Below, piece after piece: positions 18,282 through 26,556 of a DNA stretch of 64,000 bases (positions within the stretch are counted from its first letter, which is position 1; the number at the start of each line of letters is the position of its first letter). Below the pieces are notes generated by a model that saw only the letters and a list, made by a program, of their open reading frames with translations, had not been told where the DNA came from and ran no database searches. Origin of the DNA: Chania fonticola_B (GTDB lineage Bacteria > Pseudomonadota > Gammaproteobacteria > Enterobacterales > Enterobacteriaceae); NCBI RefSeq assembly GCF_048537545.1, contig NZ_CP183218.1, one strand, 5' to 3'. The position numbers and the translations under genes are program-made.

Positions 18282-18323
18282 ACAACCAACCTTTTATTCA
18301 CTAACAAATAGCTGGTGGAATAT

Positions 18324-19319
18324 ATGACTATCAAAGTAGGTATCAACGGTTTTGGCCGTATCGGTCGCATTGTTTTCCGTGCTGCTCAGGAACGTTCTGA
18401 CATCGAAATCGTTGCAATCAACGACCTGTTAGACGCAGAGTACATGGCTTACATGCTGAAGTATGACTCTACTCACGGCCGTTTCGACGGTACTGTAGAA
18501 GTTAAAGACGGCCACCTGGTTGTTAACGGCAAAACCATCCGTTGTACCTCAGAAAGAGATCCGGCTAACCTGAAGTGGAACGAAGTCAACGTTGACGTCG
18601 TTGCTGAAGCAACTGGCCTGTTCCTGACTGACGAAACTGCACGTAAACACATCGCTGCAGGTGCTAAGAAAGTTGTTCTGACTGGCCCATCTAAAGATGA
18701 CACCCCTATGTTCGTTATGGGCGTGAACCACAAGTCTTACGCTGGCCAAGAAATCGTTTCCAACGCTTCTTGTACCACCAACTGCCTGGCACCACTGGCT
18801 AAAGTAATCAACGACAAGTTCGGCATCGTTGAAGCTCTGATGACCACCGTGCATGCGACTACCGCAACTCAGAAAACCGTTGATGGCCCGTCTCACAAAG
18901 ACTGGCGCGGCGGCCGCGGCGCATCCCAGAACATCATCCCTTCTTCTACCGGTGCTGCTAAAGCTGTAGGTAAAGTCATCCCAGAACTGAACGGCAAACT
19001 GACCGGTATGGCGTTCCGCGTTCCTACTCCGAACGTGTCTGTGGTTGACCTGACTGCCCGTCTGGCAAAACCAGCTTCTTACAAAGAAATCTGTGCTGCT
19101 ATCAAAGCCGCTTCAGAAGGCGAGCTGAAAGGCGTGCTGGGCTATACCGAAGACGAAGTGGTTTCTACCGATTTCAACGGCGAGAAACTGACTTCTGTAT
19201 TCGATGCTAAAGCCGGTATCGCGCTGAGCGACACCTTTGTGAAACTGGTTTCTTGGTACGATAACGAAACTGGCTACTCAAACAAAGTACTGGACCTGAT
19301 CGCTCACATCTCCAAGTAA
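18324..19319 (+). CDS. gapA: Glyceraldehyde-3-phosphate dehydrogenase A
   Basis: GapA makes 1,3-bisphosphoglycerate from glyceraldehyde-3-phosphate with NAD in glycolysis. The Rossmann motif NGFGRIGR starts at residue 8, and the nucleophile C150 sits in SNASCTTNCLAP. The ATG at 18324 gives 331 aa, the E. coli length, with GGTGGA upstream; the frame is open three codons earlier. Codon use is strongly biased (CTG, GGC, GTT, AAA), as expected for a very highly expressed gene. A strong terminator follows. Confidence 0.98.
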   Translation: MTIKVGINGFGRIGRIVFRAAQERSDIEIVAINDLLDAEYMAYMLKYDSTHGRFDGTVEVKDGHLVVNGKTIRCTSERDPANLKWNEVNVDVVAEATGLFLTDETARKHIAAGAKKVVLTGPSKDDTPMFVMGVNHKSYAGQEIVSNASCTTNCLAPLAKVINDKFGIVEALMTTVHATTATQKTVDGPSHKDWRGGRGASQNIIPSSTGAAKAVGKVIPELNGKLTGMAFRVPTPNVSVVDLTARLAKPASYKEICAAIKAASEGELKGVLGYTEDEVVSTDFNGEKLTSVFDAKAGIALSDTFVKLVSWYDNETGYSNKVLDLIAHISK

Positions 19320-19344
19320 TGGCTTGATGCGCAGTTGATTATAG

Positions 19345-19370
19345 AGGGCGACACTAGTGTCGCCCTTTTT
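19345..19370 (+). terminator. Intrinsic terminator of gapA
   Basis: AGGGCGACAC-TA-GTGTCGCCCT is a near-perfect hairpin followed by a T run. yeaD begins 33 bases later, so yeaD expression depends on read-through or its own promoter. Confidence 0.9.
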
Positions 19371-19402
19371 ATTTGTTTTTGCGGCGAAAAGAAGGCAACA
19401 AC

Positions 19403-20278
19403 ATGAACGAAAAAATCTTCACCCTACCCGTTAGCGAACAAATCACCCCTTTTATCAGCCAACGCCAACTGGACGAACTGCCCGTGGTGGTGGTTTCTCA
19501 CCCGAAAGTCCGTGCGGCCATTACTCTGCAAGGGGCCCATCTGCTGGCCTGGCAGCCAAGCGGTGATAAACCGGTGCTTTGGCTGAGCAACAATACGCCA
19601 TTCAAAAACGGCGTGGCGATCCGCGGCGGCGTACCGATCTGCTGGCCTTGGTTTGGCCCGGCAGGTAGCCCATCCCACGGCTTTGCCCGTAATCAGCCGT
19701 GGCAGCTTACCGCGCACGATGAAGATGAAAACGGCGTGATCCTGACCTTCACGCTGCAAGATAACGAACAAACCCGCAAATTGTGGCCACATGCTTTCAC
19801 CCTGATCGCCCGCTTCAAGCTGGGTGAAGAGTGCGAGATGGAGCTGGAATCACACGGTGACTACCAGGCTACCGCCGCTCTGCACAGCTATTTCCAGATC
19901 GGCGACATCGACAAGGTGAAAGTTGCCGGTTTGGGCGAGCATTATATCGATAAGGTGGCGAAGGGGATCGAGGAACGTCAGGTTGGCGAGCTGGAGTTTA
20001 CCGGGCAAACCGATCGCGTTTACACGCAGGCCACGCCTTGCAGTCTGATCAAAGACCCGGTATTGCAACGCACCATCGAGGTCAATCATCACTATATGAG
20101 TGATGTGATCGCCTGGAACCCAGGCGTCGAGCTTTCCTGCAGCATGGCCGACATGCCAAACGACGGTTACAAAACCATGGTGTGTGTGGAAACCGGGCGC
20201 GTAAGCAAGCCGCTGATCGCCTCTGGGGAGCAACCAGCCCGCTTGGCGATGAAAATCCGCAGCATTAAAAATAGCTGA
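19403..20278 (+). CDS. yeaD: YeaD, D-hexose-6-phosphate epimerase-like protein
   Basis: A 291-aa aldose-1-epimerase-fold protein related to glucose-6-phosphate 1-epimerases. It aligns with E. coli YeaD along its length (GVAIRGGVPICWPWFGP, HSYFQIGDI, GDMPNDGYKT-type end). It probably interconverts anomers of hexose-6-phosphates near the start of glycolysis, consistent with its place behind gapA. The ATG at 19403 has AAGG upstream. The E. coli neighbour yeaE is absent here. Confidence 0.92.
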   Translation: MNEKIFTLPVSEQITPFISQRQLDELPVVVVSHPKVRAAITLQGAHLLAWQPSGDKPVLWLSNNTPFKNGVAIRGGVPICWPWFGPAGSPSHGFARNQPWQLTAHDEDENGVILTFTLQDNEQTRKLWPHAFTLIARFKLGEECEMELESHGDYQATAALHSYFQIGDIDKVKVAGLGEHYIDKVAKGIEERQVGELEFTGQTDRVYTQATPCSLIKDPVLQRTIEVNHHYMSDVIAWNPGVELSCSMADMPNDGYKTMVCVETGRVSKPLIASGEQPARLAMKIRSIKNS

Positions 20279-20285
20279 TCAAACT

Positions 20286-20305
20286 GGGGCGAATCATTTC
20301 GCCCC
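20286..20305 (+). terminator. Hairpin after yeaD
   Basis: GGGGCGAA-TCAT-TTCGCCCC is an 8-bp perfect stem followed by the pyrimidine-rich TCTTCTCTTC. Confidence 0.6.
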
Positions 20306-20337
20306 TCTTCTCTTCATCCACCGCTCTACAGATGTGC

Positions 20338-20361
20338 AAAAGGAGCGTTTCCGCCCCTTTT
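20338..20361 (-). terminator. Hairpin after mipA
   Basis: AAAAGGAGCG and CGCCCCTTTT form a stem with one mismatch around TTTC. Read on the minus strand it lies shortly after the mipA stop, and the stem itself ends in T4. Confidence 0.5.
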
Positions 20362-20398
20362 CAATGCACTCACTGCACCAAGATAATGCGCCGTGCGC

Positions 20399-21148
20399 TT
20401 AGAAGGTGTAAGTCACACCCGTCCACAGCATGCCGGTATAAGATTTATCCACCATTGGGCTGTTTTTAACCTCGCTGTCCAGGCGCAAATAACGGCCCGA
20501 GAAGAAAGCATTCCAGTTAGCGTTGATATTATAGTTGGTGGTCAATTCGACGTATGGCGACCAGCTATCGCTCGGCTTATAGGTGTTGAAGGTACTCCGG
20601 CGGGACTCATCACCATTGATACCATAGTAATATTGGTTCTGGTTTGAGCTGTTCCAGTTTACCCCGATGCCAGGAGCAAAGCTCCAGGAGTCCACCTGGA
20701 ACTTATAGAGATAGGCAATATCGCCCACCAGGCCGTTACTGTTGTCCAGCATATCGCCAGAGAAGGCCGTACGGATCGAGCCCCACTCGGCATTATGTGT
20801 AAAGGCAACACCGGCCATCATGGTGCTACGGCGCTTGTCCAACTGCTTCATGCGGTCGTCGTCACTGTCGCCTGGCTTATAGTGCAACGGTGAATAATAG
20901 GCGATCAGGCTCAGCTGATTTTGCTGATCTTTCCACAGGTTGTAACCGGCCAACAGCGTATGGAAGTAAAAATCATCGCCATCGTAATTGATGATAGGAA
21001 CGGGATAGACACGATCCTGATAACCACGATAAGGATCTGGGCTGACCAGCGCTGAAGCACCGAGTGACCAGCTTCCTGCCTGAGCACTGTGCGCACAAAC
21101 CATTGCGGAAGCGATAATTGCTAGCGTTTTGAGTTTAGATATCTTCAC
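20399..21148 (-). CDS. mipA: MipA/OmpV-family outer-membrane protein
   Basis: The 249-aa precursor has a clear signal peptide (residues 1-24, cut after AQA). The rest is rich in alternating aromatic segments and ends in a C-terminal phenylalanine (GVTYTF), the outer-membrane barrel signature. E. coli MipA (248 aa) is described as a scaffold linking MltA and PBP1B in murein synthesis; other OmpV members act as porins. It lies between yeaD and yeaG, as in E. coli apart from the missing yeaE. Confidence 0.92.
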   Translation of the reverse strand: MKISKLKTLAIIASAMVCAHSAQAGSWSLGASALVSPDPYRGYQDRVYPVPIINYDGDDFYFHTLLAGYNLWKDQQNQLSLIAYYSPLHYKPGDSDDDRMKQLDKRRSTMMAGVAFTHNAEWGSIRTAFSGDMLDNSNGLVGDIAYLYKFQVDSWSFAPGIGVNWNSSNQNQYYYGINGDESRRSTFNTYKPSDSWSPYVELTTNYNINANWNAFFSGRYLRLDSEVKNSPMVDKSYTGMLWTGVTYTF

Positions 21149-21486
21149 TGGCTTTTTCCATAGATAACAAGATGTAATTAACGGCTATAGTTTATGTGAA
21201 AACCGACGGGCCTGCCGGATCTTTACAATAGAAAACAACCAAGATCGAATAACTTAGAACTCAAAGATGAATTATTGATGGCAAAAAGATGACGTTTTTT
21301 GCCGCAACCCGCGCCAGACAAGGCATTTGCCGCCCCCCGCCCTAACTGAGTCATTGAAATGACTTAAAAAAGACCCTTTCTCTTGCAGGAAATTTTCCAG
21401 TATGCAACTAAGCTTAAAATCAGAAGGTGAATTTAGGCTGAGCCCAGTGGCAATACAGCGCAACTCGCGAGAATAAGCGCACCAAG

Positions 21487-21503
21487 TTGGCATACGGGTT
21501 GCT
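21487..21503 (+). promoter_or_regulatory. Sigma-54 promoter of yeaGH
   Basis: TTGGCATACGGGTTGCT fits the -24/-12 consensus TGGCAC-N5-TTGCW with one mismatch and correct spacing. It would start transcription near 21514, 83 bases before yeaG. E. coli yeaGH is a known NtrC/sigma-54 target, which supports it. I did not find clear paired NtrC sites upstream in 21149-21486, which otherwise holds only the mipA leader and AT-rich sequence. Confidence 0.8.
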
Positions 21504-21596
21504 GTACTCAGTCATAGCTTCACGCTTTCGGGAGCCAGAATACCAACACCAGCTCCTTTTTTAACCTGTGCTAATAACGAAAGGACGGGCATCGCC

Positions 21597-23531
21597 ATGA
21601 ACATATTTGACCACTATCGCCAGCGCTACGAAGCTGCCAAGGACGAAGAGTTCACACTGCAGGAATTTCTTTCCATCTGCCGGCAAGATCGCAGTGCCTA
21701 TGCCAATGCGGCAGAACGTCTACTCATGGCTATCGGTGAACCAGTGATGGTCGATACCGCGCTTGAGTCGCGTATGTCTCGCCTGTTCTCCAACCGCGTG
21801 ATCGCACGCTATCCGGCATTCGAGGAGTTCTACGGCATGGAAGAAGCTATCGAACAGATAGTTTCTTACCTGAAACACGCTGCCCAGGGCCTCGAAGAGA
21901 AGAAACAAATCCTTTATCTGTTGGGCCCGGTGGGTGGCGGTAAATCCTCACTGGCAGAACGGCTGAAAGCCTTGATGCAGCGTGTGCCGATTTACACCCT
22001 GAGCGCCAACGGCGAGCGCAGCCCGGTCAATGACCATCCGCTGTGCCTGTTCAACCCGCAGGAGGATGCCACTATTCTGGAAAAAGAATACAACATCCCG
22101 ACGCGCTATCTTGGCACCATTATGTCGCCGTGGGCCGCTAAACGCCTGCATGAGTTCGGCGGGGACATCACCAAATTCAAAGTGGTGAAGGTTCGTCCTT
22201 CAATACTTGAACAAATTGCCATCGCCAAAACCGAACCGGGCGATGAGAACAACCAGGATATTTCTGCGTTGGTCGGTAAAGTGGATATCCGTAAGTTGGA
22301 AAATCACGCGCAGAACGATCCGGATGCCTATGGCTACTCCGGCGCACTGTGCCGCGCCAACCAAGGGATCATGGAGTTTGTGGAGATGTTCAAAGCGCCG
22401 ATCAAGGTGCTACATCCTCTGTTGACCGCCACCCAGGAAGGTAACTACAACGGTACCGAGGGGATCTCTGCCCTGCCGTTCAGCGGGATTATCCTGGCGC
22501 ACTCTAACGAATCGGAATGGGTGACCTTCCGCAACAACAAAAATAACGAGGCCTTCCTCGACCGTGTTTACATCGTCAAGGTGCCTTACTGCCTGCGGGT
22601 GTCGGAAGAGATTAAAATCTACGACAAACTGCTCGATAACAGCGAACTGACCCACGCGCCTTGCGCCCCTGGCACGTTGGAAACGCTGGCTCGCTTTACC
22701 GTACTGTCGCGTATGAAAGAGCCAGACAACTCCAGCATCTATTCGAAAATGCGTGTCTACGATGGTGAAAGCCTGAAAGACACCGATCCGAAGGCCAAGT
22801 CGTATCAGGAGTATCGTGACTATGCCGGGGTGGATGAAGGTATGAACGGCCTTTCGACCCGTTTCGCCTTCAAAATTCTGTCTCGGGTGTTCAACTTTGA
22901 CCATGCCGAAGTTGCGGCTAACCCGGTACACCTGTTCTATATCCTGGAACAGCAGATCGAGCGTGAGCAGTTCCCGCAGGATCTGGCAGAGAAATACCTG
23001 GAGCACCTGAAAGGCTACCTGATCCCGAAATACGCCGAGTTTATCGGCAAAGAGATCCAGACCGCCTATCTGGAATCCTACTCCGAATACGGTCAGAACA
23101 TTTTTGACCGCTACGTGACCTATGCAGACTTCTGGATCCAGGATCAGGAGTACCGTGATCCAGATACCGGCCAGCTGTTTGACCGTGAGTCCTTGAACGC
23201 TGAACTGGAGAAAATCGAGAAGCCAGCGGGTATCAGCAACCCGAAAGATTTCCGCAACGAAATCGTCAACTTTGTCCTGCGTGCCCGTGCCAATAACAGC
23301 GGCCGGAACCCGAACTGGACCAGTTACGAGAAGCTGCGTACGGTTATCGAGAAGAAAATGTTCTCGAACACCGAAGAGCTGCTGCCAGTCATTTCCTTTA
23401 ATGCTAAAACCTCAACGGATGAGCAGAAAAAACACGATGACTTCGTCGACCGGATGATGGAGAAAGGCTACACCCGCAAGCAGGTTCGTCTACTGTGCGA
23501 ATGGTATCTGCGGGTGAGAAAATCTTCATAA
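21597..23531 (+). CDS. yeaG: YeaG, PrkA-type serine protein kinase
   Basis: The 644-aa protein has exactly the E. coli YeaG length. The N-terminal PrkA AAA domain has a P-loop GPVGGGKSS (residues ~104-112), and the C-terminal half is the kinase-like domain. YeaG is a nitrogen- and stationary-phase-induced kinase reported to affect RpoS levels. AAGGACGG precedes the ATG. yeaH follows; the two form a conserved operon. Confidence 0.97.
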   Translation: MNIFDHYRQRYEAAKDEEFTLQEFLSICRQDRSAYANAAERLLMAIGEPVMVDTALESRMSRLFSNRVIARYPAFEEFYGMEEAIEQIVSYLKHAAQGLEEKKQILYLLGPVGGGKSSLAERLKALMQRVPIYTLSANGERSPVNDHPLCLFNPQEDATILEKEYNIPTRYLGTIMSPWAAKRLHEFGGDITKFKVVKVRPSILEQIAIAKTEPGDENNQDISALVGKVDIRKLENHAQNDPDAYGYSGALCRANQGIMEFVEMFKAPIKVLHPLLTATQEGNYNGTEGISALPFSGIILAHSNESEWVTFRNNKNNEAFLDRVYIVKVPYCLRVSEEIKIYDKLLDNSELTHAPCAPGTLETLARFTVLSRMKEPDNSSIYSKMRVYDGESLKDTDPKAKSYQEYRDYAGVDEGMNGLSTRFAFKILSRVFNFDHAEVAANPVHLFYILEQQIEREQFPQDLAEKYLEHLKGYLIPKYAEFIGKEIQTAYLESYSEYGQNIFDRYVTYADFWIQDQEYRDPDTGQLFDRESLNAELEKIEKPAGISNPKDFRNEIVNFVLRARANNSGRNPNWTSYEKLRTVIEKKMFSNTEELLPVISFNAKTSTDEQKKHDDFVDRMMEKGYTRKQVRLLCEWYLRVRKSS

Positions 23532-23648
23532 ACCGACGACCGCTGACGTCATAGATAGCCTATACCTGAGGATTTCGGGTTGTAGCCTAACGGCTACAGC
23601 CTGAAACACCCAAGGTAGAGAAAGTTGGCAACGTTGTTTGGGGGATGT

Positions 23649-24914
23649 ATGGCGTATTTCATTGACCGACGGCTGAATGGCAAAAACAAGAGCATGGTGA
23701 ACCGCCAGCGCTTCTTGCGTCGCTATAAGTCGCAAATCAAACAGTCGATTGCCGAAGCCATCAACAAGCGTTCGGTTACCGACGTGGACAGCGGGGAATC
23801 GGTATCGATCCCCGGTGGCGATATCAACGAGCCAATGTTCCATCAAGGGCGCGGCGGTAAACGCCATCGCGTTCATCCCGGTAACGATCACTTCGTACAA
23901 AATGACCGCGTTGAACGCCCACAAGGCGGCGGCGGTGGTGGTGGCCAGGGCAATGCCAGCCAGGATGGGGATGGCCAGGATGAGTTTGTCTTCCAGATCT
24001 CCAAAGATGAGTATCTCGACCTGTTGTTCGAGGATCTGGCGCTGCCCAACCTGAAGAAAAATCAGTACAAACAGCTGACCGAATACAAAACCCACCGTGC
24101 AGGCTACACCGCCAACGGCGTACCGGCCAATATCAGCGTGGTGCGTTCGCTGCAAAACTCGCTGGCGCGTCGAACCGCGATGACCGCCGGTAAGCGGCGT
24201 GCTTTGCATGAGCTTGAAGACAGCCTTGCCCAGTTGGAGAACACCGAACCGGTGCAACTGCTGGAAGAAGAGCGCATGCGTAAGGAGATTGCCGAGTTGC
24301 GCAAAAAAATCGACAGCGTGCCGTTTATCGACACCTTCGACCTGCGCTACAAGAACTACGAACGTCGTCCTGAACCCTCCAGCCAGGCGGTCATGTTCTG
24401 CCTGATGGACGTCTCTGGCTCGATGGATCAGGCAACCAAAGACATGGCCAAACGCTTTTATATTCTGCTGTATCTGTTCCTCAGCCGAACCTATAAGAAC
24501 GTTGAGGTGGTCTATATTCGTCACCATACCCAGGCTAAAGAAGTGGATGAGCAGGAGTTCTTCTACTCACAGGAAACCGGCGGCACCATCGTTTCCAGCG
24601 CCCTCAAGCTGATGAACGAAGTGGTCGAGGAGCGTTACGATCCTGCACAGTGGAATATCTATGCCGCTCAGGCTTCGGACGGGGATAACTGGGCTGATGA
24701 TTCGCCACTGTGCCATGAACTGTTGGCAAAAAACATTCTGCCGATGGTGCGTTACTACAGCTATATCGAAATTACCCGCCGTGCTCACCAGACGCTGTGG
24801 CGTGAATATGAACATCTGCAGGCGACGTTTGAAAACTTTGCCATGCAGCATATCCGCGAGCCGGATGATATCTATCCGGTATTCAGGGAACTGTTTCATA
24901 AGCAAACGGCGTGA
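23649..24914 (+). CDS. yeaH: YeaH, DUF444 von Willebrand A-type protein
   Basis: The 421-aa partner of YeaG starts with FIDRRLNGKNKS, has a polyglycine linker near residues 98-106, and carries a vWA-like domain with the MIDAS motif DVSGSMD at ~residues 256-262. The family is co-conserved with PrkA kinases and probably works with them; the molecular role is unknown. The ATG at 23649 has GGGGGA upstream. The frame is open eight codons earlier from a TTG that lacks a ribosome site. Confidence 0.95.
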   Translation: MAYFIDRRLNGKNKSMVNRQRFLRRYKSQIKQSIAEAINKRSVTDVDSGESVSIPGGDINEPMFHQGRGGKRHRVHPGNDHFVQNDRVERPQGGGGGGGQGNASQDGDGQDEFVFQISKDEYLDLLFEDLALPNLKKNQYKQLTEYKTHRAGYTANGVPANISVVRSLQNSLARRTAMTAGKRRALHELEDSLAQLENTEPVQLLEEERMRKEIAELRKKIDSVPFIDTFDLRYKNYERRPEPSSQAVMFCLMDVSGSMDQATKDMAKRFYILLYLFLSRTYKNVEVVYIRHHTQAKEVDEQEFFYSQETGGTIVSSALKLMNEVVEERYDPAQWNIYAAQASDGDNWADDSPLCHELLAKNILPMVRYYSYIEITRRAHQTLWREYEHLQATFENFAMQHIREPDDIYPVFRELFHKQTA

Positions 24915-24922
24915 TCTAATAG

Positions 24923-24960
24923 AAAACGGCCAGCAACGAAAGTTAGCTGGCCGTTTTTTT
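24923..24960 (+). terminator. Intrinsic terminator of yeaGH
   Basis: AAAACGGCCAGC and GCTGGCCGTTTT form a 12-bp perfect stem followed by T. The remaining bases to 25069 are AT-rich with no gene seen. Confidence 0.93.
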
Positions 24961-25069
24961 ATGGTATTGAATGAAGATAACCAACATCACAGTACATTTA
25001 TATTCTGACGGACCACGTTTATCATAATGTTGATGAATGATTGGATAAATGCATAAAACGAATGGCTAT

Positions 25070-25357
25070 TTAGTTCCCCATTCCCACTGAGCTTGATGCA
25101 CTACCGTTAAATGCCCCACCTCCCAGCATCCCCCCAAGAACTGCACCACCAATGGTTCCCATTGGTCCAAGCAAGGAGCCCGCCCCTGCTATAAGAGCCC
25201 CACCAATAGTATTGGACAGAGGGTCTTTCCCCAAGCCCATCCCATTATCACCTGCTGATATATTAGGTTGGAATCCATTGGCTTGTGCCCCATATCCTGG
25301 CTCTGGATTTAATCCACCTGAAACCACATTAAGTTGTTCTATTGTTAATGCTCTCAT
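25070..25357 (-). CDS. Candidate class II microcin precursor, double-glycine leader
   Basis: A 95-aa peptide that begins MRALTIEQLNVVSGG, a typical 15-residue double-glycine leader. It shares 9 of 15 positions with the microcin V leader (MRTLTLNELDSVSGG, from memory). Cleavage after GG would release an 80-aa peptide without cysteine. Its residues 49-83 are hydrophobic and glycine-rich with many GxxxG steps, as in pore-forming microcins; a short SASSS run lies near the C-terminus. AAGGA sits six bases before the ATG. It follows a two-helix membrane protein and a Fur box. No exporter is in the window. The precursor class is well supported; activity is inferred. Confidence 0.75.
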   Translation of the reverse strand: MRALTIEQLNVVSGGLNPEPGYGAQANGFQPNISAGDNGMGLGKDPLSNTIGGALIAGAGSLLGPMGTIGGAVLGGMLGGGAFNGSASSSVGMGN

Positions 25358-25385
25358 AACCGTTCCTTTTTAATAGAAATAGAGA

Positions 25386-25586
25386 TCACCAATCCAGTTT
25401 GAAAAATTTCCTTATGACAAACCTGACAACCACACAGAGACCAATAATAAAAAATAGCAAGGCAATAAAACTAGGGACGTCTGTAACTGCAAAGCGGCCC
25501 TTATACTTGCTGGAAAGGAAATAAGACAAGGCATAGATCAAGATGCCAACACATATTGATATAGTGAATTTTTTATTCTTAATCAT
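25386..25586 (-). CDS. Two-helix membrane protein, candidate microcin immunity
   Basis: A 66-aa basic membrane protein with helices at about residues 7-25 and 37-57, a short polar loop (SSKYKGRFAVTD) and a positively charged tail (RKFFKLDW). It lies upstream of the microcin-like gene on the same strand with a 28-bp gap, the order of cvi-cvaC in the microcin V operon (Cvi also has two helices). The ATG at 25586 has AGGGAG five bases upstream; a GTG two codons earlier overlaps that site and is less likely. I recognise no sequence family, so immunity is inferred from size, topology and position. Confidence 0.6.
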   Translation of the reverse strand: MIKNKKFTISICVGILIYALSYFLSSKYKGRFAVTDVPSFIALLFFIIGLCVVVRFVIRKFFKLDW

Positions 25587-25655
25587 AACCACTCCCTATG
25601 GTTAAGACCCGACGGGTTGTTAAATCATCCTACGCTATATCAAGAATCATCAATA

Positions 25656-25674
25656 GGTAATGATAGGCATTATC
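25656..25674 (-). promoter_or_regulatory. Fur box controlling the microcin-like pair
   Basis: GGTAATGATAGGCATTATC matches the 19-bp Fur consensus GATAATGATAATCATTATC at 16 positions and contains the inverted repeat AATGATA-N5-TATCATT. On the minus strand a perfect TTGACA -35 box (complement of 25680-25685) lies just upstream, so Fur bound here would block the promoter. The -10 is not clear. Confidence 0.8.
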
Positions 25675-25736
25675 ATTAATGTCAAGTTAATTTAAGTCAA
25701 GCTTTTTCTCTGAGGCAGGAATACCAAACCAGCACA

Positions 25737-26042
25737 TTATCCGCCGACCGATAACCGCTCGGCCTGCCATGTGATCAACGCTTCGATCCGTGAGGCGCAG
25801 ATATCAAGCTCACTCTGGCTCACTTGTAAGGCCATGACGGCATCCCCGAAAGTCTCCCCGGTAAACGGTGTCTTCTCACACTGCTGTAGCAATACCGCTG
25901 GCGGGTATACGTAGATCAGTTGCGGAGCCGGTGGCACCGGTTTTGGTCGCTCCGCGCAGGATATCGAGAGCATCAGCAGGCAACCGCTGATGACCGCAGT
26001 CGTTATCCTCCAGCGCTTTGCGTAACGTTCTATTTTCTGCAT
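25737..26042 (-). CDS. Rz1/LysC-like outer-membrane spanin
   Basis: A 101-aa proline-rich protein (RPKPVPPAPQLIYVYPP), with a hydrophobic start ending in LSISC that could be a lipoprotein signal with the lipid on C29. The -3 residue is serine, which is not ideal. The C-terminal pattern (QQCEKTPFTGETFGDA... ICASRIEALITW) resembles phage P2-type LysC outer spanins. Its 5' part overlaps the inner spanin gene in another frame, the usual Rz/Rz1 architecture. Confidence 0.72.
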   Translation of the reverse strand: MQKIERYAKRWRITTAVISGCLLMLSISCAERPKPVPPAPQLIYVYPPAVLLQQCEKTPFTGETFGDAVMALQVSQSELDICASRIEALITWQAERLSVGG

Positions 26043-26310
26043 CGGCCTTTACTCTCTTTTGCTGTTCAATCTTGAGCTGTTGTTCGGTAGCACGGCGATC
26101 GGCATCCGCGGCACCTTTCAGCGCCTGAATGGTTTCATCCCTGCCATTCAATGCACTGCTCAACTCCTGGTTATCTTTCTGGTACTGCCCTATGTCGGCA
26201 TTCAACGCATCAATACGCTGACTCATGCCAAACAATAGGGCTGCGAAACCTAAGATCATCAGTAGCGGCCAATGGCCTCTGAAAAACTGGATCAACCCTG
26301 CCAGGTTCAT
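25876..26310 (-). CDS. Rz/LysB-like inner-membrane spanin
   Basis: A 144-aa protein with one N-terminal membrane helix (WPLLMILGFAALLFGM) and a long coiled-coil periplasmic part (residues ~33-105), ending in a DCGHQRLPADALDILRGA region typical of phage Rz proteins. With its overlapping Rz1-like partner it would fuse inner and outer membranes during lysis. No holin or endolysin is nearby, so this is an orphan or remnant of a prophage lysis cassette. Confidence 0.75.
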   Translation of the reverse strand: MNLAGLIQFFRGHWPLLMILGFAALLFGMSQRIDALNADIGQYQKDNQELSSALNGRDETIQALKGAADADRRATEQQLKIEQQKRVKADAENRTLRKALEDNDCGHQRLPADALDILRGATKTGATGSATDLRIPASGIATAV

Positions 26311-26357
26311 GACAGCAACACCTCACGATCGGTAATACCTTGTCTATTTGTCTGCAT
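26307..26357 (-). CDS. 16-codon reading frame coupled to the spanin gene
   Basis: ATG at 26357 with AAGGA six bases upstream opens MQTNRQGITDREVLLS, and the stop TGA overlaps the spanin ATG (ATGA). The good ribosome site and overlap suggest either a coupling leader or the stub left by deletion of a larger upstream gene. Tentative. Confidence 0.35.
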   Translation of the reverse strand: MQTNRQGITDREVLLS

Positions 26358-26480
26358 TTGAATTCCTTCGTTTAAGCCAAAACACGGCTTAGATAAGCAG
26401 TATCTCAAAGCAGAAGGATGAGGAGTATTCGCGAGGGTTGTACTAGCCATGCCACAACTAATCGTTAGGACTCAAATGGC

Positions 26481-26506
26481 AAAAATCTCACCGAGGCGAG
26501 ATTTTT
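26481..26506 (-). terminator. Bidirectional intrinsic terminator
   Basis: AAAAATCTC-ACCGAGGC-GAGATTTTT is a 9-bp perfect stem with A5/T5 ends. It follows the 26557-26808 gene on the minus strand and separates it from the spanin genes. Confidence 0.8.
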
Positions 26507-26556
26507 GGTGATTCACAAAATGGTTCAGGCAGCCATAAGGCGAAGATGTTTCGATA

